From Pseudomonadota bacterium (GTDB lineage: Bacteria > Desulfobacterota > Desulfobulbia > Desulfobulbales > Desulfocapsaceae), in assembly GCA_018821785.1 (NCBI GenBank), contig JAHJLI010000261.1:1-47392 (forward strand): 47,392 bases of DNA. Direction: 5' to 3'. Both the position numbers and the translations under genes were made by a program. The stretch's first letter is position 1. Each line of letters begins with the position of its first letter. Shown piece after piece: positions 22,971 through 32,168 of the stretch. The notes under the pieces are model-generated. The model was given only the letters and a program-made list of their open reading frames with translations. It did not search any database and was not told the origin of the DNA.

Positions 22971-25268
22971 ATGACCATGAAAAGCGAAAATAAGGAGGCG
23001 CCCCGAAGCGGCAAGAGCCTCAGTCGCCGCTTCGGAATAACGCTGGTAATTGTGGTTACTGCCATTTTGATACTCTTCTCAGCTGTGGTGGGATGGTATA
23101 ACTATGCCGGAAAAGAGGCCGAACTGCAGAGACAGCTTGGGCAAGCTCTGCGACTCGCAGAAACGTCCTTGCCGGAAGCGGTGTGGAAGCTCGACCATCG
23201 GTCAATAAACGATATTCTCCGGGCGATTCTTTCCAACGATGCGGTGGTGTACGTTCGGGTTTTGGTTGATGATCAGCTGGTTGCCAATCAGGTCAGGCCG
23301 GAGTATGAAGGAGAAAATCTTGACCAATTCGGCGATGCGTCGTCCTTTATAGTGAGCAGCGCTGCGATTCGTCGCGATGGCAATCAGGTCGGAAGCCTGC
23401 AGGTTGTCATGTCTAAGAATGCGATATACAAGGAACTCGTGTCAACTACGGCCGGTGTTGTCGGGCTGTTGCTTCTACTTATTATCGCCATTCTTGTCAC
23501 CTCCATGCTTATTCTCAGGCACTTCATTTTTCGGCCGTTGGCTATGCTTGAAAAATCGGCAAAGCGTATTGCTGAAGGTCATCTGGAGACCCAGATTACC
23601 ATTGATGCTGACGATGAGATCGGTAGTCTCGCGTCGACTCTTCGGATTATGACCAGGCGCCTGCAAGAGAGCTTTGAACAGTTGGAACAGAAAGTGCGGG
23701 AACGCACCGCAGATCTCACAGAGGCCAAGCTTGCCGCCGAAGAAACCAGCCACCACCTGTCAGTGGTTGGTGCCGAGCTGCAAGCCTTGCTTGACAATTC
23801 GCCGGTAGGTATAGTCTTTGTTGACAGCAAGGGTTTGATAAAGAGGGCAAATCAGGAGATGATGAACATCACTGGTTATGGGTCGGATGAGCTTATCGGC
23901 TATACTCCCAGGCTTCATCATGCGAGCGATGAGGCGTACAAAAAAATGACCGAGAAAGTTCAGCCTCTCCTGAAGCGTTGGGGATATTGCGCAATACAGG
24001 CGGTACTGAAACGCAAGGATGGGGCGGAAATCATCTGCCAATTGCATGGCCGCGTTGTTGCGGCTGAAGGTGGGCTTAAGGGTGTTGTTTGGAGTGTCGA
24101 GGATATTTCAAACCGTATTCGAATGGAAAACGAGCTGTTGAAGACCAAAAAACAGGAGTCGATCAGTGTTCTGGCCGGAGGTATTGCCCACGATTTTAAT
24201 AATATTCTTTTTGCGGTGATGGGTAACATCTCTCTTGCCGAGCGGTTGGCGGAGGAATCGAGTCCGATTCGAGATTATCTCCAAGCAGCTCATGAGGCTT
24301 CAATTCGGGCCAAGGAGTTGACAGTAAAACTTCTCAATTTTGCCGTTGGTGCGGAACCGGTCAAGGCAACTGTGTCGCTGCCGGAGCTGGTTCGGAATGC
24401 TGTCGAGTTGGTATGTTCCGCCAGTCACAACAAGATCCAGTGCAATTTCGAGATTCCCGAGGATCTCTGGGCAGTCTCAATGGACAAAGAACAAATCAGC
24501 CAAGTTATTACCGCGTTGATGCAGAATGCTGAGCAGTCCATGTCGGGTGGTGGCACGGTAATCATAAGCTTGGCTAACAAGGAACTGGTTAACGACCAAA
24601 AAGTTGGCTTGAATCCCGGCAAATATGTGAAGATTTGTTTGGCCGATGAAGGGCGGGGGATTGAGGCGCAATATCTTGATAAGATTTTTGATCCCTATTT
24701 TTCCACCAAAGAAAAAGACAGCAAAAAAGGGGCAGGTCTTGGCCTTGCCATTGTTCATTCGATTATCAATAAACATGAGGGGAGAATCACCGTCGAATCG
24801 ACACCGGGCAGAGGAACGACCTTTACACTCTATCTGCCGGCCTTGCCAACGGACGGGGGCAAAGCACCAAATAGAACAACCATCCTGCCTAGCGGAAAAG
24901 GAAGGGTGCTGGTGCTGGATGATGATATCGCAGGGCGTGATGTGGTATGCGACATGCTTATACATATTGGTTACAGTCCTCAACCCGTCAATGACGGTCC
25001 GGCCGCCATGCAAGTGTATCGGGAGGCTTTGGAAGGAGGAAACCCCTTTGTAGCAGTGGTAAAGGATCCTGCCGTTCCGGGAAGCATGGAGTGGGTTGCA
25101 ATGGTGGCTGGATTTCGTGAAATTGATCCGCAGGTTAAAATCATTGCTGCCTGCGCCGACGATTCGGTTTTGCAGGACTTTGCTGCTTCCGGTTTTTGTA
25201 ATACCATTACCAAGCCTTATCAGCTGCTTGAGTTGAACAGGGTGATGGTGGAGGTGAGCGGGAAATAG
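22971..25268 (+). CDS. Hybrid sensor histidine kinase (HAMP-PAS-HisKA-HATPase-REC)
   Basis: The product has 765 residues. A membrane helix lies at about 22-44, a periplasmic sensing domain at about 45-160, and a second helix at about 163-190. HAMP follows (about 190-245), then a PAS domain (about 270-385). The dimerisation domain has H407 in GGIAHDFNN. The ATPase domain has GTVII and DEGRGIEAQ, FDPYFSTKEKDSKKGAGLGLAIV. A C-terminal receiver has acidic DDD (RVLVLDDD), D699 and ITKPY. The receiver is somewhat divergent but keeps the phospho-acceptor. It is cotranscribed with the binding protein upstream. No separate output regulator is adjacent. Confidence 0.92.
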   Translation: MTMKSENKEAPRSGKSLSRRFGITLVIVVTAILILFSAVVGWYNYAGKEAELQRQLGQALRLAETSLPEAVWKLDHRSINDILRAILSNDAVVYVRVLVDDQLVANQVRPEYEGENLDQFGDASSFIVSSAAIRRDGNQVGSLQVVMSKNAIYKELVSTTAGVVGLLLLLIIAILVTSMLILRHFIFRPLAMLEKSAKRIAEGHLETQITIDADDEIGSLASTLRIMTRRLQESFEQLEQKVRERTADLTEAKLAAEETSHHLSVVGAELQALLDNSPVGIVFVDSKGLIKRANQEMMNITGYGSDELIGYTPRLHHASDEAYKKMTEKVQPLLKRWGYCAIQAVLKRKDGAEIICQLHGRVVAAEGGLKGVVWSVEDISNRIRMENELLKTKKQESISVLAGGIAHDFNNILFAVMGNISLAERLAEESSPIRDYLQAAHEASIRAKELTVKLLNFAVGAEPVKATVSLPELVRNAVELVCSASHNKIQCNFEIPEDLWAVSMDKEQISQVITALMQNAEQSMSGGGTVIISLANKELVNDQKVGLNPGKYVKICLADEGRGIEAQYLDKIFDPYFSTKEKDSKKGAGLGLAIVHSIINKHEGRITVESTPGRGTTFTLYLPALPTDGGKAPNRTTILPSGKGRVLVLDDDIAGRDVVCDMLIHIGYSPQPVNDGPAAMQVYREALEGGNPFVAVVKDPAVPGSMEWVAMVAGFREIDPQVKIIAACADDSVLQDFAASGFCNTITKPYQLLELNRVMVEVSGK

Positions 25269-25326
25269 GGTCGGCAACTCTTTTTTCCGGTGATCGCCGG
25301 CGTGGCCCGGTGGGGAGGCTATTATT

Positions 25327-26202
25327 TCACGAACTCTGTCTAACTGCCATCAGGGCATAAGCCGTTTCGGTCATTTCAGGGATAAGGGGATCGACACCGG
25401 TCCACAGTTTGAAACCAGCCGCACCTTGATAAATAAGCATGCCGAGGCCATGGACTATTTTACAGCCCTTGGAGTGAGCGAGTGCGAGAAGCCTCGTTGT
25501 ATGCGGGTTGTAAACGATATCGGCGACAACCAGGTGTTTAAAGAGACACTCCTCGCTGATTGGCAGCTCTTCAACTCGGGGATGCATACCTAGGCTGGTA
25601 CCATTGACGAGAATGTCACAGAGTTTGATGGTTTCCGACTGATATTCGGGCAGTGCCTGCACGGTTTTGGCGCAGTTGCGGATCTTTTCGTTTATTTCCG
25701 CGGCGAGTGCCTCGGCTTTTGCAAGGGTGCGATTGCAGATAAAAATCTCTTCGACACCTCGGAAGGCAAGGGTTATGGCAATGGCGCGGGCGGCACCACC
25801 ACAACCAAGCAGGAAAATCCGTTTATTGCGGACGGAAATCTTGCCTTCTTCTTCCAGGGACTGGATAAAGCCTTCTCCATCGGTATTGTGGCCGATTGTC
25901 TTGCCGTCTTTGACACAAATGGTGTTGACCGCGCCTATGGTTGCGGCCAGGGGATGAACGGTGTCAAGGTGCTCGATGATGCTGATTTTATGGGGGATGG
26001 TGACATTGAAACCGGCGACATTCATTTTGCTCAGGCCGGTAAAGACCGTTTTGAGATTTTCAGATGTCACCTGTACTGGCAGATAGCAATAATCAAGGCC
26101 AAGTTTTTCAAACACTCGGTTATGCATAGGGGGAGAAATAGAATGTCCCAAAGGATTGCCGAGAAGGATGATGAATTTTGTAGTAACTGTCGGATAGTTC
26201 AT
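25327..26202 (-). CDS. aroE: Shikimate dehydrogenase
   Basis: The product is 291 residues and reduces 3-dehydroshikimate with NADPH in aromatic amino acid synthesis. The substrate-binding domain has LLGNPLGHSISPPMHN and the catalytic lysine in FNVTIPHK. The hinge has GAVNT and NTDGEGF. The nucleotide domain has LLGCGGAARAIA and FICNRT, and the C-terminus closes with GLGMLIYQGAAGFKLWTG. Length and motifs are normal. It is convergent with the sensor kinase operon. Confidence 0.96.
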   Translation of the reverse strand: MNYPTVTTKFIILLGNPLGHSISPPMHNRVFEKLGLDYCYLPVQVTSENLKTVFTGLSKMNVAGFNVTIPHKISIIEHLDTVHPLAATIGAVNTICVKDGKTIGHNTDGEGFIQSLEEEGKISVRNKRIFLLGCGGAARAIAITLAFRGVEEIFICNRTLAKAEALAAEINEKIRNCAKTVQALPEYQSETIKLCDILVNGTSLGMHPRVEELPISEECLFKHLVVADIVYNPHTTRLLALAHSKGCKIVHGLGMLIYQGAAGFKLWTGVDPLIPEMTETAYALMAVRQSS

Positions 26203-26380
26203 GGTGTTATTGCCTGAAGCTGCTGTTGGTAATTTTGCCTTCTTTTGTGGTGTTTCCGATCATTATTGTCAGGTTATTGTATTACCATGATGTTTCGCTG
26301 GATGGCTAGAGCTAATCTTCATTCACTCGGGCGTGGGCAATGTTTGCGCCTTGTTATTATGTCAATAAAACAGGTAACTC

Positions 26381-27631
26381 ATGTCAACTTTTACTATAAG
26401 TGGAATAGAAATACCTCTTGATATCAAGCCGTTGCCGGCTGAAACGTTGCAGCTGGCAGCGGCGGATTCGAGGATTGTTGCCGAGGATATCTTAGCCCTG
26501 TCGGCCTGTCCGCCCCACTCTGAGTCATTGCGGGACGGGTATGCTTTGGCACCCCGCAAAAGTGTTTCTTGCCACGAATTGCCACAGCAAAAATCACAGG
26601 AAGGGGGGGGAGAAATCTATTCGGTCGCAGGCGAGATAGCCGCAGGGACACGAATTGCAGGACGTCTTCAACCCGGCTCGGCCTGTCGAATTTTCACCGG
26701 TGCAATGATTCCCGAAGGCGCTGAGCGTGTTGTTCCCCAGGAGGAATGTCGGGAAGTTGCGGGAAGAGTACAGGTTGCTGCGGCCGCCCTGGCCACGGAC
26801 CGGCTGTTTATCAATAAGTCGGGAAGTGAAGTGGCCTGTGGTGCGACGGTCGTGAGAAAGGGGACCCGGCTGGAGATTGATCACCTGACGCTGCTGGCGG
26901 CAGTCGGTGTGCATCAGGTGAGGGTTGTGACTCGGCCACGAGTCGCTTGTTTTTGTACAGGCAGTGAATTGGTGGCCGTAGGAGAGGTGCTGGAAGCTGG
27001 GCAGAAGCTGTCCCTGAACAGTATGCTTTTGCAGAATCTCATTCCCCGCTATGGCGGCGTGGTGGCGGAACTGGGCATTATCTCCGATAATCAACAGGAC
27101 ATCACGAAAATTTTCAGTACGTTGAGGGATGAGCGCTGTGATCTTGTAATCAGCACAGGCGGCATGGGGCCTGGGAAATATGACCTGGTAAAAGATGCAT
27201 TTTGCGGTGCGGGCGGCAAAATTATTTTGGAAAGTCTGCCGATGTTTCCCGGTCGATCAATTTTGCTTGGAACCTTCGGTAACACAGTTTTTATCGCTTT
27301 GCCTGGTCCCCCCAACGCCGTACGTACCCTGGTCAATGAACTTGTCGGACCGGTTCTGCTGATGATGCAGGGGGCGAAACACTGTTGGCCGAAGGCACTG
27401 CAGGCCAGGTTGCTGGATAACTGCAGGGTCAGGAAAAGCGATCTTTTGCAGCTGAAGGGCGGCGTCCTCTCACTGGAAAGTGGCAATTGCATGGTACGCC
27501 CGGCTGAACGCCTTGACCCGGTATCCTGCTTTATTCTTTTTCCTGCCGGCAGAAAAGAGTTTTTCAAGGGAGATGTAGTTGAGGTGCATCTATCCGCGAC
27601 AACCGCCGATAGCGTAATCTTTCATTTCTGA
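26381..27631 (+). CDS. moeA: MoeA-like molybdopterin molybdenumtransferase, divergent
   Basis: This is a 416-residue protein with MoeA architecture: an N-terminal domain ending in ESLRDGYA (the conserved Asp in place of the usual SAMDGYA), GEIAAGTRIAGRLQPG, RIFTGAMIPEGAERVVPQE, then the MPT-binding domain with FCTGSELV, SLNSMLLQ and ISTGGMGPGKYD, and the C-terminal domain. Several normally conserved spots differ, for example PGPPNAV where PGNPVS is usual, so it may be a specialised paralogue. It would insert molybdenum or tungsten into the pterin cofactor. Its 3' end overlaps convergent mutM by ten bases. Confidence 0.85.
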   Translation: MSTFTISGIEIPLDIKPLPAETLQLAAADSRIVAEDILALSACPPHSESLRDGYALAPRKSVSCHELPQQKSQEGGGEIYSVAGEIAAGTRIAGRLQPGSACRIFTGAMIPEGAERVVPQEECREVAGRVQVAAAALATDRLFINKSGSEVACGATVVRKGTRLEIDHLTLLAAVGVHQVRVVTRPRVACFCTGSELVAVGEVLEAGQKLSLNSMLLQNLIPRYGGVVAELGIISDNQQDITKIFSTLRDERCDLVISTGGMGPGKYDLVKDAFCGAGGKIILESLPMFPGRSILLGTFGNTVFIALPGPPNAVRTLVNELVGPVLLMMQGAKHCWPKALQARLLDNCRVRKSDLLQLKGGVLSLESGNCMVRPAERLDPVSCFILFPAGRKEFFKGDVVEVHLSATTADSVIFHF

Positions 27632-28452
27632 CATCTGGGGCAGAAGTAACTGGCCCTGCCGCCTAGGCTGATTTTTTCAATTTTCTCCTGACAGGTTATG
27701 CAGGGCTCACCCTGCCGGCCATACACTTTGAAATTTACCTGGAAATAGCCTTTTTCCTGCCGGGCGTTAATGAAATTGCTGATGGTAGATCCACCGCAGT
27801 CAATGGCGTGCTGAAGAATTTCGTGGATAGCCGAGACCAGTCTGCCCCAGTCTTTCTTGCTGATGGTCCGTACTTTTCTGGTGGGGAGAATTCCGGCACG
27901 GAATAAACTTTCGCTGGCGTAGATATTGCCAACACCTGCCACAACCTGGGTGGCCATGATAAAGACCTTTACCGCCTGTTGCTTTCCCTTTGCCAGTTCG
28001 TGCAGATACTCGGGGGAGAATGCGTTGCTGAAGGGTTCAGGCCCGGTGGTTCTGAAGACGGTTTCTTCCAGGTTGGCTGTTTCCCGGCTTTTAAGTACCT
28101 GTATGGAGCCGAACCTGCGGCTGTCGTTATAGCGCAGTTCCATGCAGTTATCTAAGGTGAAGCGGAGGTGGTCATGCTTTGCCGGTTCGTTTTTAGGGGG
28201 AAAGAAACCAAGATTGCCGGTCATGCCGAGATGGATGATGAGCATCGATCCGCTGTCCAGGCTGATCTGCAGATATTTTGCCCGCCGACTCACCGCGATT
28301 ACCTGGTGCCCGATCATCTCATGGCAGAGAAGATCGAACGGCACAGGCCAACGGAGTTGTTTGCCGCTGTGATAAATTGCAGTGATCGTCCGGCCCACCA
28401 GGTGAGGGCGGATACCTCGGCAGATAACTTCTACTTCCGGCAGTTCAGGCAA
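27622..28452 (-). CDS. mutM: Formamidopyrimidine-DNA glycosylase
   Basis: This 276-residue base-excision repair enzyme removes oxidised purines. It starts MPELPEVEV with the catalytic P2 and E3, has K59 in RRAKYL equivalent to the usual K57, IIHLGMTG, NDSRRFG, the helix-two-turn-helix GVGNIYASESLF, and a C-terminal zinc finger of four cysteines (CITC ... CPRC). All catalytic elements look intact. Its start overlaps the end of the phosphopantetheinyl transferase gene by eight bases, which suggests one transcript. Confidence 0.97.
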   Translation of the reverse strand: MPELPEVEVICRGIRPHLVGRTITAIYHSGKQLRWPVPFDLLCHEMIGHQVIAVSRRAKYLQISLDSGSMLIIHLGMTGNLGFFPPKNEPAKHDHLRFTLDNCMELRYNDSRRFGSIQVLKSRETANLEETVFRTTGPEPFSNAFSPEYLHELAKGKQQAVKVFIMATQVVAGVGNIYASESLFRAGILPTRKVRTISKKDWGRLVSAIHEILQHAIDCGGSTISNFINARQEKGYFQVNFKVYGRQGEPCITCQEKIEKISLGGRASYFCPRCQK

Positions 28453-29245
28453 AGTGTTGCTCCTTTGCTAAGATGCAAATAGCAAGTCCATAGTTCTTGA
28501 AAAGTGTTGCCAGAACTGTAACGGCATCAGGCATGAGTGGGTTGTTCTGGACCATGACAGCCAGGGTAAAAGAATGGCAGTCGTGGTAGGTCTTTGCCGG
28601 TCGGGTAAGCACAAGTTCTAGAAATCCAGGCATTTGCCGGTAGCTGAGAGCCTTTTTCGCAGCCTCCTTGGCCGCCCAAAGAAGGGAGAGTTGAGGCAGA
28701 AGCGATACGTTCGGGAGAAGCTCTGCCAGTAATTGCATTTCTTCCAGCGAACAATATTTTTCCCTGACGCGCAGAAGGTTCTCCTTGTGCGGCTGGATAT
28801 CTATGCCGCAGGGTGTATCAGCCGCCAGGGCAGCGGCATATTCTCCACCGTGGGTTATGGAAACATCGGGTTGTGGTGAACCCTCTTGGCTATAGAGGCA
28901 AACTAGAGGACGGCCGCTCGAGTCACCTTGAATCTCAACCGTGCTGAGCAGTGGTGAAAGGCACCGACCCCGGGATGTCCAGAAGCTCTGAAGAGCCATT
29001 TTTGCACAGATCCTGCCGGTAAGGAATTCAGTCCGCCTTTTAGCCAGCCGGTAGCTGTCGAGTTTTGCGATTTCATGAGGGTGGAGGATGGTAGCAATAG
29101 GACTAGGTTCAATTGCAAGAATGGCTGGGATTGTATCAGCCGGGGCTTGTTTCAGGATAATTGCCGCCAGGGCGGGCATTCCGAGAAGGGTGTTTGCGGC
29201 CTGTTTGAGCGCCGCGGGAAAAAAGTCTCTTTGCAGTTTTTGCAT
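28445..29245 (-). CDS. 4'-phosphopantetheinyl transferase (Sfp-like)
   Basis: The product is about 266 residues and transfers phosphopantetheine from CoA to a carrier-protein serine. Signatures are HEIAKLDSYRLAKRRTEFLTGRI (N-terminal half), SITHGGEYAAA, the Mg-binding GIDIQPHKE (Asp pair), and WAAKEAAKKAL (Glu). The start is ambiguous: ATG 29245 (GGAA upstream) or an in-frame TTG at 29290 with AGGA close by. It is the first gene of an operon with mutM. The carrier-protein target is not in the window. Confidence 0.88.
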   Translation of the reverse strand: MQKLQRDFFPAALKQAANTLLGMPALAAIILKQAPADTIPAILAIEPSPIATILHPHEIAKLDSYRLAKRRTEFLTGRICAKMALQSFWTSRGRCLSPLLSTVEIQGDSSGRPLVCLYSQEGSPQPDVSITHGGEYAAALAADTPCGIDIQPHKENLLRVREKYCSLEEMQLLAELLPNVSLLPQLSLLWAAKEAAKKALSYRQMPGFLELVLTRPAKTYHDCHSFTLAVMVQNNPLMPDAVTVLATLFKNYGLAICILAKEQHFA

Positions 29246-29362
29246 TATTGGGCTATTCCGGACTGTTTCAGAAAAAGCTTGCAGTTTCAACAGTTCCTGC
29301 TAACTTTGCAGAGTGGCTAGCGGCAGAAAACAAAGATTGAATCATAATCGGATAGGGAGCTT

Positions 29363-29956
29363 ATGAAAGGTGTTTCAGGCGCGACATTGTACGATTTGGT
29401 AGTAATCGGCCTCTTCGTTCTTTTGATTGGACGTGGGTTATGGCTGGGTCTCCTCAAGCAGGTGACCGGGCTGCTTGCCTTGTATCTCGCCTTTTTTGCC
29501 GCCGGTCAATATCATGACAGAATCTTTCCGTTTTTGCGAGATATATCAACCAATCCGAAGGTCATCTTTCTCACCAGTTATGTACTGCTTTTTATTGCCA
29601 CCTATGTGGTGGTAATGCTTTGTGGCAAGGCTCTCAGTTTTGTCCTGAAATTGACTATTACCTCCTGGTTTGACAGTCTGCTCGGGGCGTTGGTCGGGTT
29701 TGCCAAGGCGGTTATTCTGGTTGTTATCATGCATGTGATTCTCGGCTCTGTTCTCGCTCCTGAAAACCAGATGCTGCGAACCTGCGTCACCTGCGAGACA
29801 CTCAATGGGGCAGCGGACCTGACCAGAGAACTGATCCGCAACGAGGAACTGCGGAAAACGCTCATGCAGGAAAAACCGGCTATTGCCATTGATGCGGTCA
29901 AGGAATTTCTTTCCCCCAGCGGGCCTGAGAAGAAAACTCCGACGGATAAACCGTGA
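29363..29956 (+). CDS. cvpA: CvpA family membrane protein
   Basis: The 197-residue product has four membrane helices within the first 140 residues and CvpA-type motifs (LYDLVVIGLFVLLIGRGLWLG, SLLGALVGFAKAVIL). The C-terminal tail is charged and cytoplasmic. The E. coli protein is needed for colicin V production and affects envelope homeostasis; its biochemical role is unsettled. The ribosome-binding site GGGAG precedes the ATG. Confidence 0.85.
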   Translation: MKGVSGATLYDLVVIGLFVLLIGRGLWLGLLKQVTGLLALYLAFFAAGQYHDRIFPFLRDISTNPKVIFLTSYVLLFIATYVVVMLCGKALSFVLKLTITSWFDSLLGALVGFAKAVILVVIMHVILGSVLAPENQMLRTCVTCETLNGAADLTRELIRNEELRKTLMQEKPAIAIDAVKEFLSPSGPEKKTPTDKP

Positions 29957-30103
29957 TTTCCCGTCAGGCTTGTGGTCGCTTCGGACCTTTTTCTGATCCG
30001 CCAACCCGCCTGTCGTTTTCCAGCTTTCCTTGTATTTCTGGTTACATTTTCGATATAGCAGCAGGCTAACCGTTTGCAAACATTTTCTTGCAGGTGAGCG
30101 AAG

Positions 30104-30871
30104 ATGAAACGGATAAAAGTAAGAAAACCTGAATCGTATGTCGAGCGGACCTATCGGACGCTCCCGGAACACGGCCTGGTTTCTTCTTTCGCCAAAATCA
30201 AAGATACCGATCTCCATATCCTGGCCGACCTCGAAGTGTCTGCCTGGGCGTTTGAACTGGCCTTGCAATACCGTCTGCAGATAGAAAAATATATTGAACT
30301 GCGGCCTGAGTTTCTCTCGGCCCTGTCACCGCTTGCACCGGACGCCCTGGCACCGCCGATCGTCAAAGAGATGCTTGCCGCCGGGCAAGTTGCCGATGTC
30401 GGACCAATGGCGGCAGTAGCCGGGGTGATTGCCGAGTATGTCGGTAAGGCGCTTTTGCAAAGAGGCTGCCGCGAAGTAATGGTGGAGAATGGTGGAGATA
30501 TCTATATTAGCCGGACCAGCGATTGCACAGTGGCAGTCTTTGCTGGACAGTCAACGCTCAGCTTGAAAGTCGGAATAAAACTGACAGCGGCGATGATGCC
30601 GGTGGCTGTCTGCACGTCTTCCGGTACGGTTGGTCATTCTTTAAGCTTTGGTCTGGCCGATGCAGTGGTCGTACTCGCCGGCTCCACCGCTCTTGCCGAT
30701 GCCGCGGCAACCCGACTTGGCAATGAAGTCGGTACCTCGACTTCAGGTGTTGAGGGCATAAAACGGGCCTTGCGGGTAGGGCCGACCATTGAAGGGGTGC
30801 AGGGGGTTGTAGTTATTTGCGGGGAGAAAATTGGCGCGGTGGGAAAGATCGAACTGGTCAAGTTAACCTGA
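30104..30871 (+). CDS. UPF0280 family protein (ApbE-like fold)
   Basis: This 255-residue protein matches the UPF0280 group: FAKIKDTDLHIL, GQVADVGPMAAVAGVIAEYVG, MVENGGDIYI, VCTSSGTVGHSLSFG and ADAAATRLGNEV. The layout resembles the flavin transferase ApbE, but the group has no established function. It is common in anaerobes and methanogens. A PilZ gene follows 10 bases downstream. Confidence 0.9.
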   Translation: MKRIKVRKPESYVERTYRTLPEHGLVSSFAKIKDTDLHILADLEVSAWAFELALQYRLQIEKYIELRPEFLSALSPLAPDALAPPIVKEMLAAGQVADVGPMAAVAGVIAEYVGKALLQRGCREVMVENGGDIYISRTSDCTVAVFAGQSTLSLKVGIKLTAAMMPVAVCTSSGTVGHSLSFGLADAVVVLAGSTALADAAATRLGNEVGTSTSGVEGIKRALRVGPTIEGVQGVVVICGEKIGAVGKIELVKLT

Positions 30872-30881
30872 GAGGGTATGT

Positions 30882-31259
30882 ATGGACATCATGGAAGAGG
30901 AAGGGAGGAAACAGGATTTGCGCGAGGTAGACCGCAAGTATCTGGTTTTCTATCTGCGCATCTATGACGGCATGAGCAGCAAAATTCTCGGTCATCTGGT
31001 CGATATTTCCGAAAAGGGTATGATGCTGATCTCAGACAATCCAATTTCAGTAAACGAAAATTACCGTCTGCGCATGCGCCTGCCAACACAGATGAAGGAG
31101 AGGAGTGAGATCATGTTTGATGCGATGAGTCGGTGGTGTAAAAGTGATGCCAACCCCGACTTTTTCCTGGCGGGCTTTCAAATACACAATCTTGAACAGT
31201 CAAGCAGGGATCTTGTTCTCACCCTTATCAGGGACTTCAGCTATAACGAGGAACGGTGA
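30882..31259 (+). CDS. PilZ-domain protein
   Basis: The 125-residue product carries a PilZ c-di-GMP-binding signature: arginines in DLREVDRKYL (RxxxR-like) and D-I-S-E-K-G (DxSxxG) about 25 residues later. It is a single-domain protein with no other recognisable domain. A GAGGG ribosome-binding site precedes ATG 30882. It is likely cotranscribed with the UPF0280 gene. It probably couples c-di-GMP to envelope or motility functions, but no target can be read from the locus. Confidence 0.85.
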   Translation: MDIMEEEGRKQDLREVDRKYLVFYLRIYDGMSSKILGHLVDISEKGMMLISDNPISVNENYRLRMRLPTQMKERSEIMFDAMSRWCKSDANPDFFLAGFQIHNLEQSSRDLVLTLIRDFSYNEER

Positions 31260-31289
31260 GGCAAAGGTTCCGCATCCTCATGTGGGTGA

Positions 31290-32168
31290 TCAGCTTCGGG
31301 CCTCGGCAAGGAGTTGCTCCCGGTTACCAGCAACAAATTTGTCTATATCTTCCTGCCAACTGACAAAGGTTGCGATGCCGGCGTCCTTTAGCACTTTGTT
31401 TTCGAGAATTGAATTGGCCGGTCGGTGTGCCGGGGTCGGATACTCGGCGGTTGTACATGGCCGCATCGAATACGAAACACCCATGGCATCGAGAAAATAA
31501 CAGGCGGCTCCATACCAGGTAGAGTGCTCCTCTGAGGTGGCGTGCATTATCCCGGTAAGATCGGAGCGCAAAATTCGGTTTATTTGTTGGGTCAGGGTCA
31601 AGGACCAGGTGAGGGCGCCATGCTGGTCATCGACCACTTTCAGTTGCCGTTCAGGGTTGCCGAGCACCAGTTTTAATATGGTTTTCAAAAAGTTTTTGCC
31701 ATAGGCCGAATAAAGCCAGGCAGTACGCAGAATCACATGGTTGGCGCAGTATTTGGCAACCGCCTGTTCGCCTGCCAGTTTGCCACGACCGTACTGGGAA
31801 AGCGGATTTGGGGTATCAGTTTCGATATAGGCCTGTGGGGCAGGTTTGGTGCCGTCGAAGACATAGTCTGTTGAGATATGGATGAGACGGCTCCCCAACT
31901 CTTCCGCGGCCTGGGCGAGAAATTTCGGTCCTTCGGCGTTGATTTTCCAGGAAAGATCAAGCTCAGTTTCACAGGCGTCAACCGCCGTATAGGCGGCGCA
32001 GTTGACGATGACGTCAGGCCGGGTTTCGTTAAGATAGGCATCGACACTCGCCTTGCTGCCGATATCGATACGGGGAAGGTCACAGCCGATGGTCTGATTA
32101 TTGGCGGAAAGCAGGTTGCAGCAGTCAGAGCCAAGCTGGCCGCCCGCACCGATGATGACTATTTTCAT
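31290..32168 (-). CDS. rfbD: dTDP-4-dehydrorhamnose reductase
   Basis: The product is 292 residues and performs the last step of dTDP-L-rhamnose synthesis. It shows [14 protein letters not shown] (nucleotide-binding loop), [23 protein letters not shown] and the catalytic Y-x3-K in [13 protein letters not shown], then [14 protein letters not shown]. It overlaps rfbA by four bases (ATGA). The remaining pathway genes rfbB and rfbC are not in this window. Confidence 0.95.
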   Translation of the reverse strand: MKIVIIGAGGQLGSDCCNLLSANNQTIGCDLPRIDIGSKASVDAYLNETRPDVIVNCAAYTAVDACETELDLSWKINAEGPKFLAQAAEELGSRLIHISTDYVFDGTKPAPQAYIETDTPNPLSQYGRGKLAGEQAVAKYCANHVILRTAWLYSAYGKNFLKTILKLVLGNPERQLKVVDDQHGALTWSLTLTQQINRILRSDLTGIMHATSEEHSTWYGAACYFLDAMGVSYSMRPCTTAEYPTPAHRPANSILENKVLKDAGIATFVSWQEDIDKFVAGNREQLLAEARS

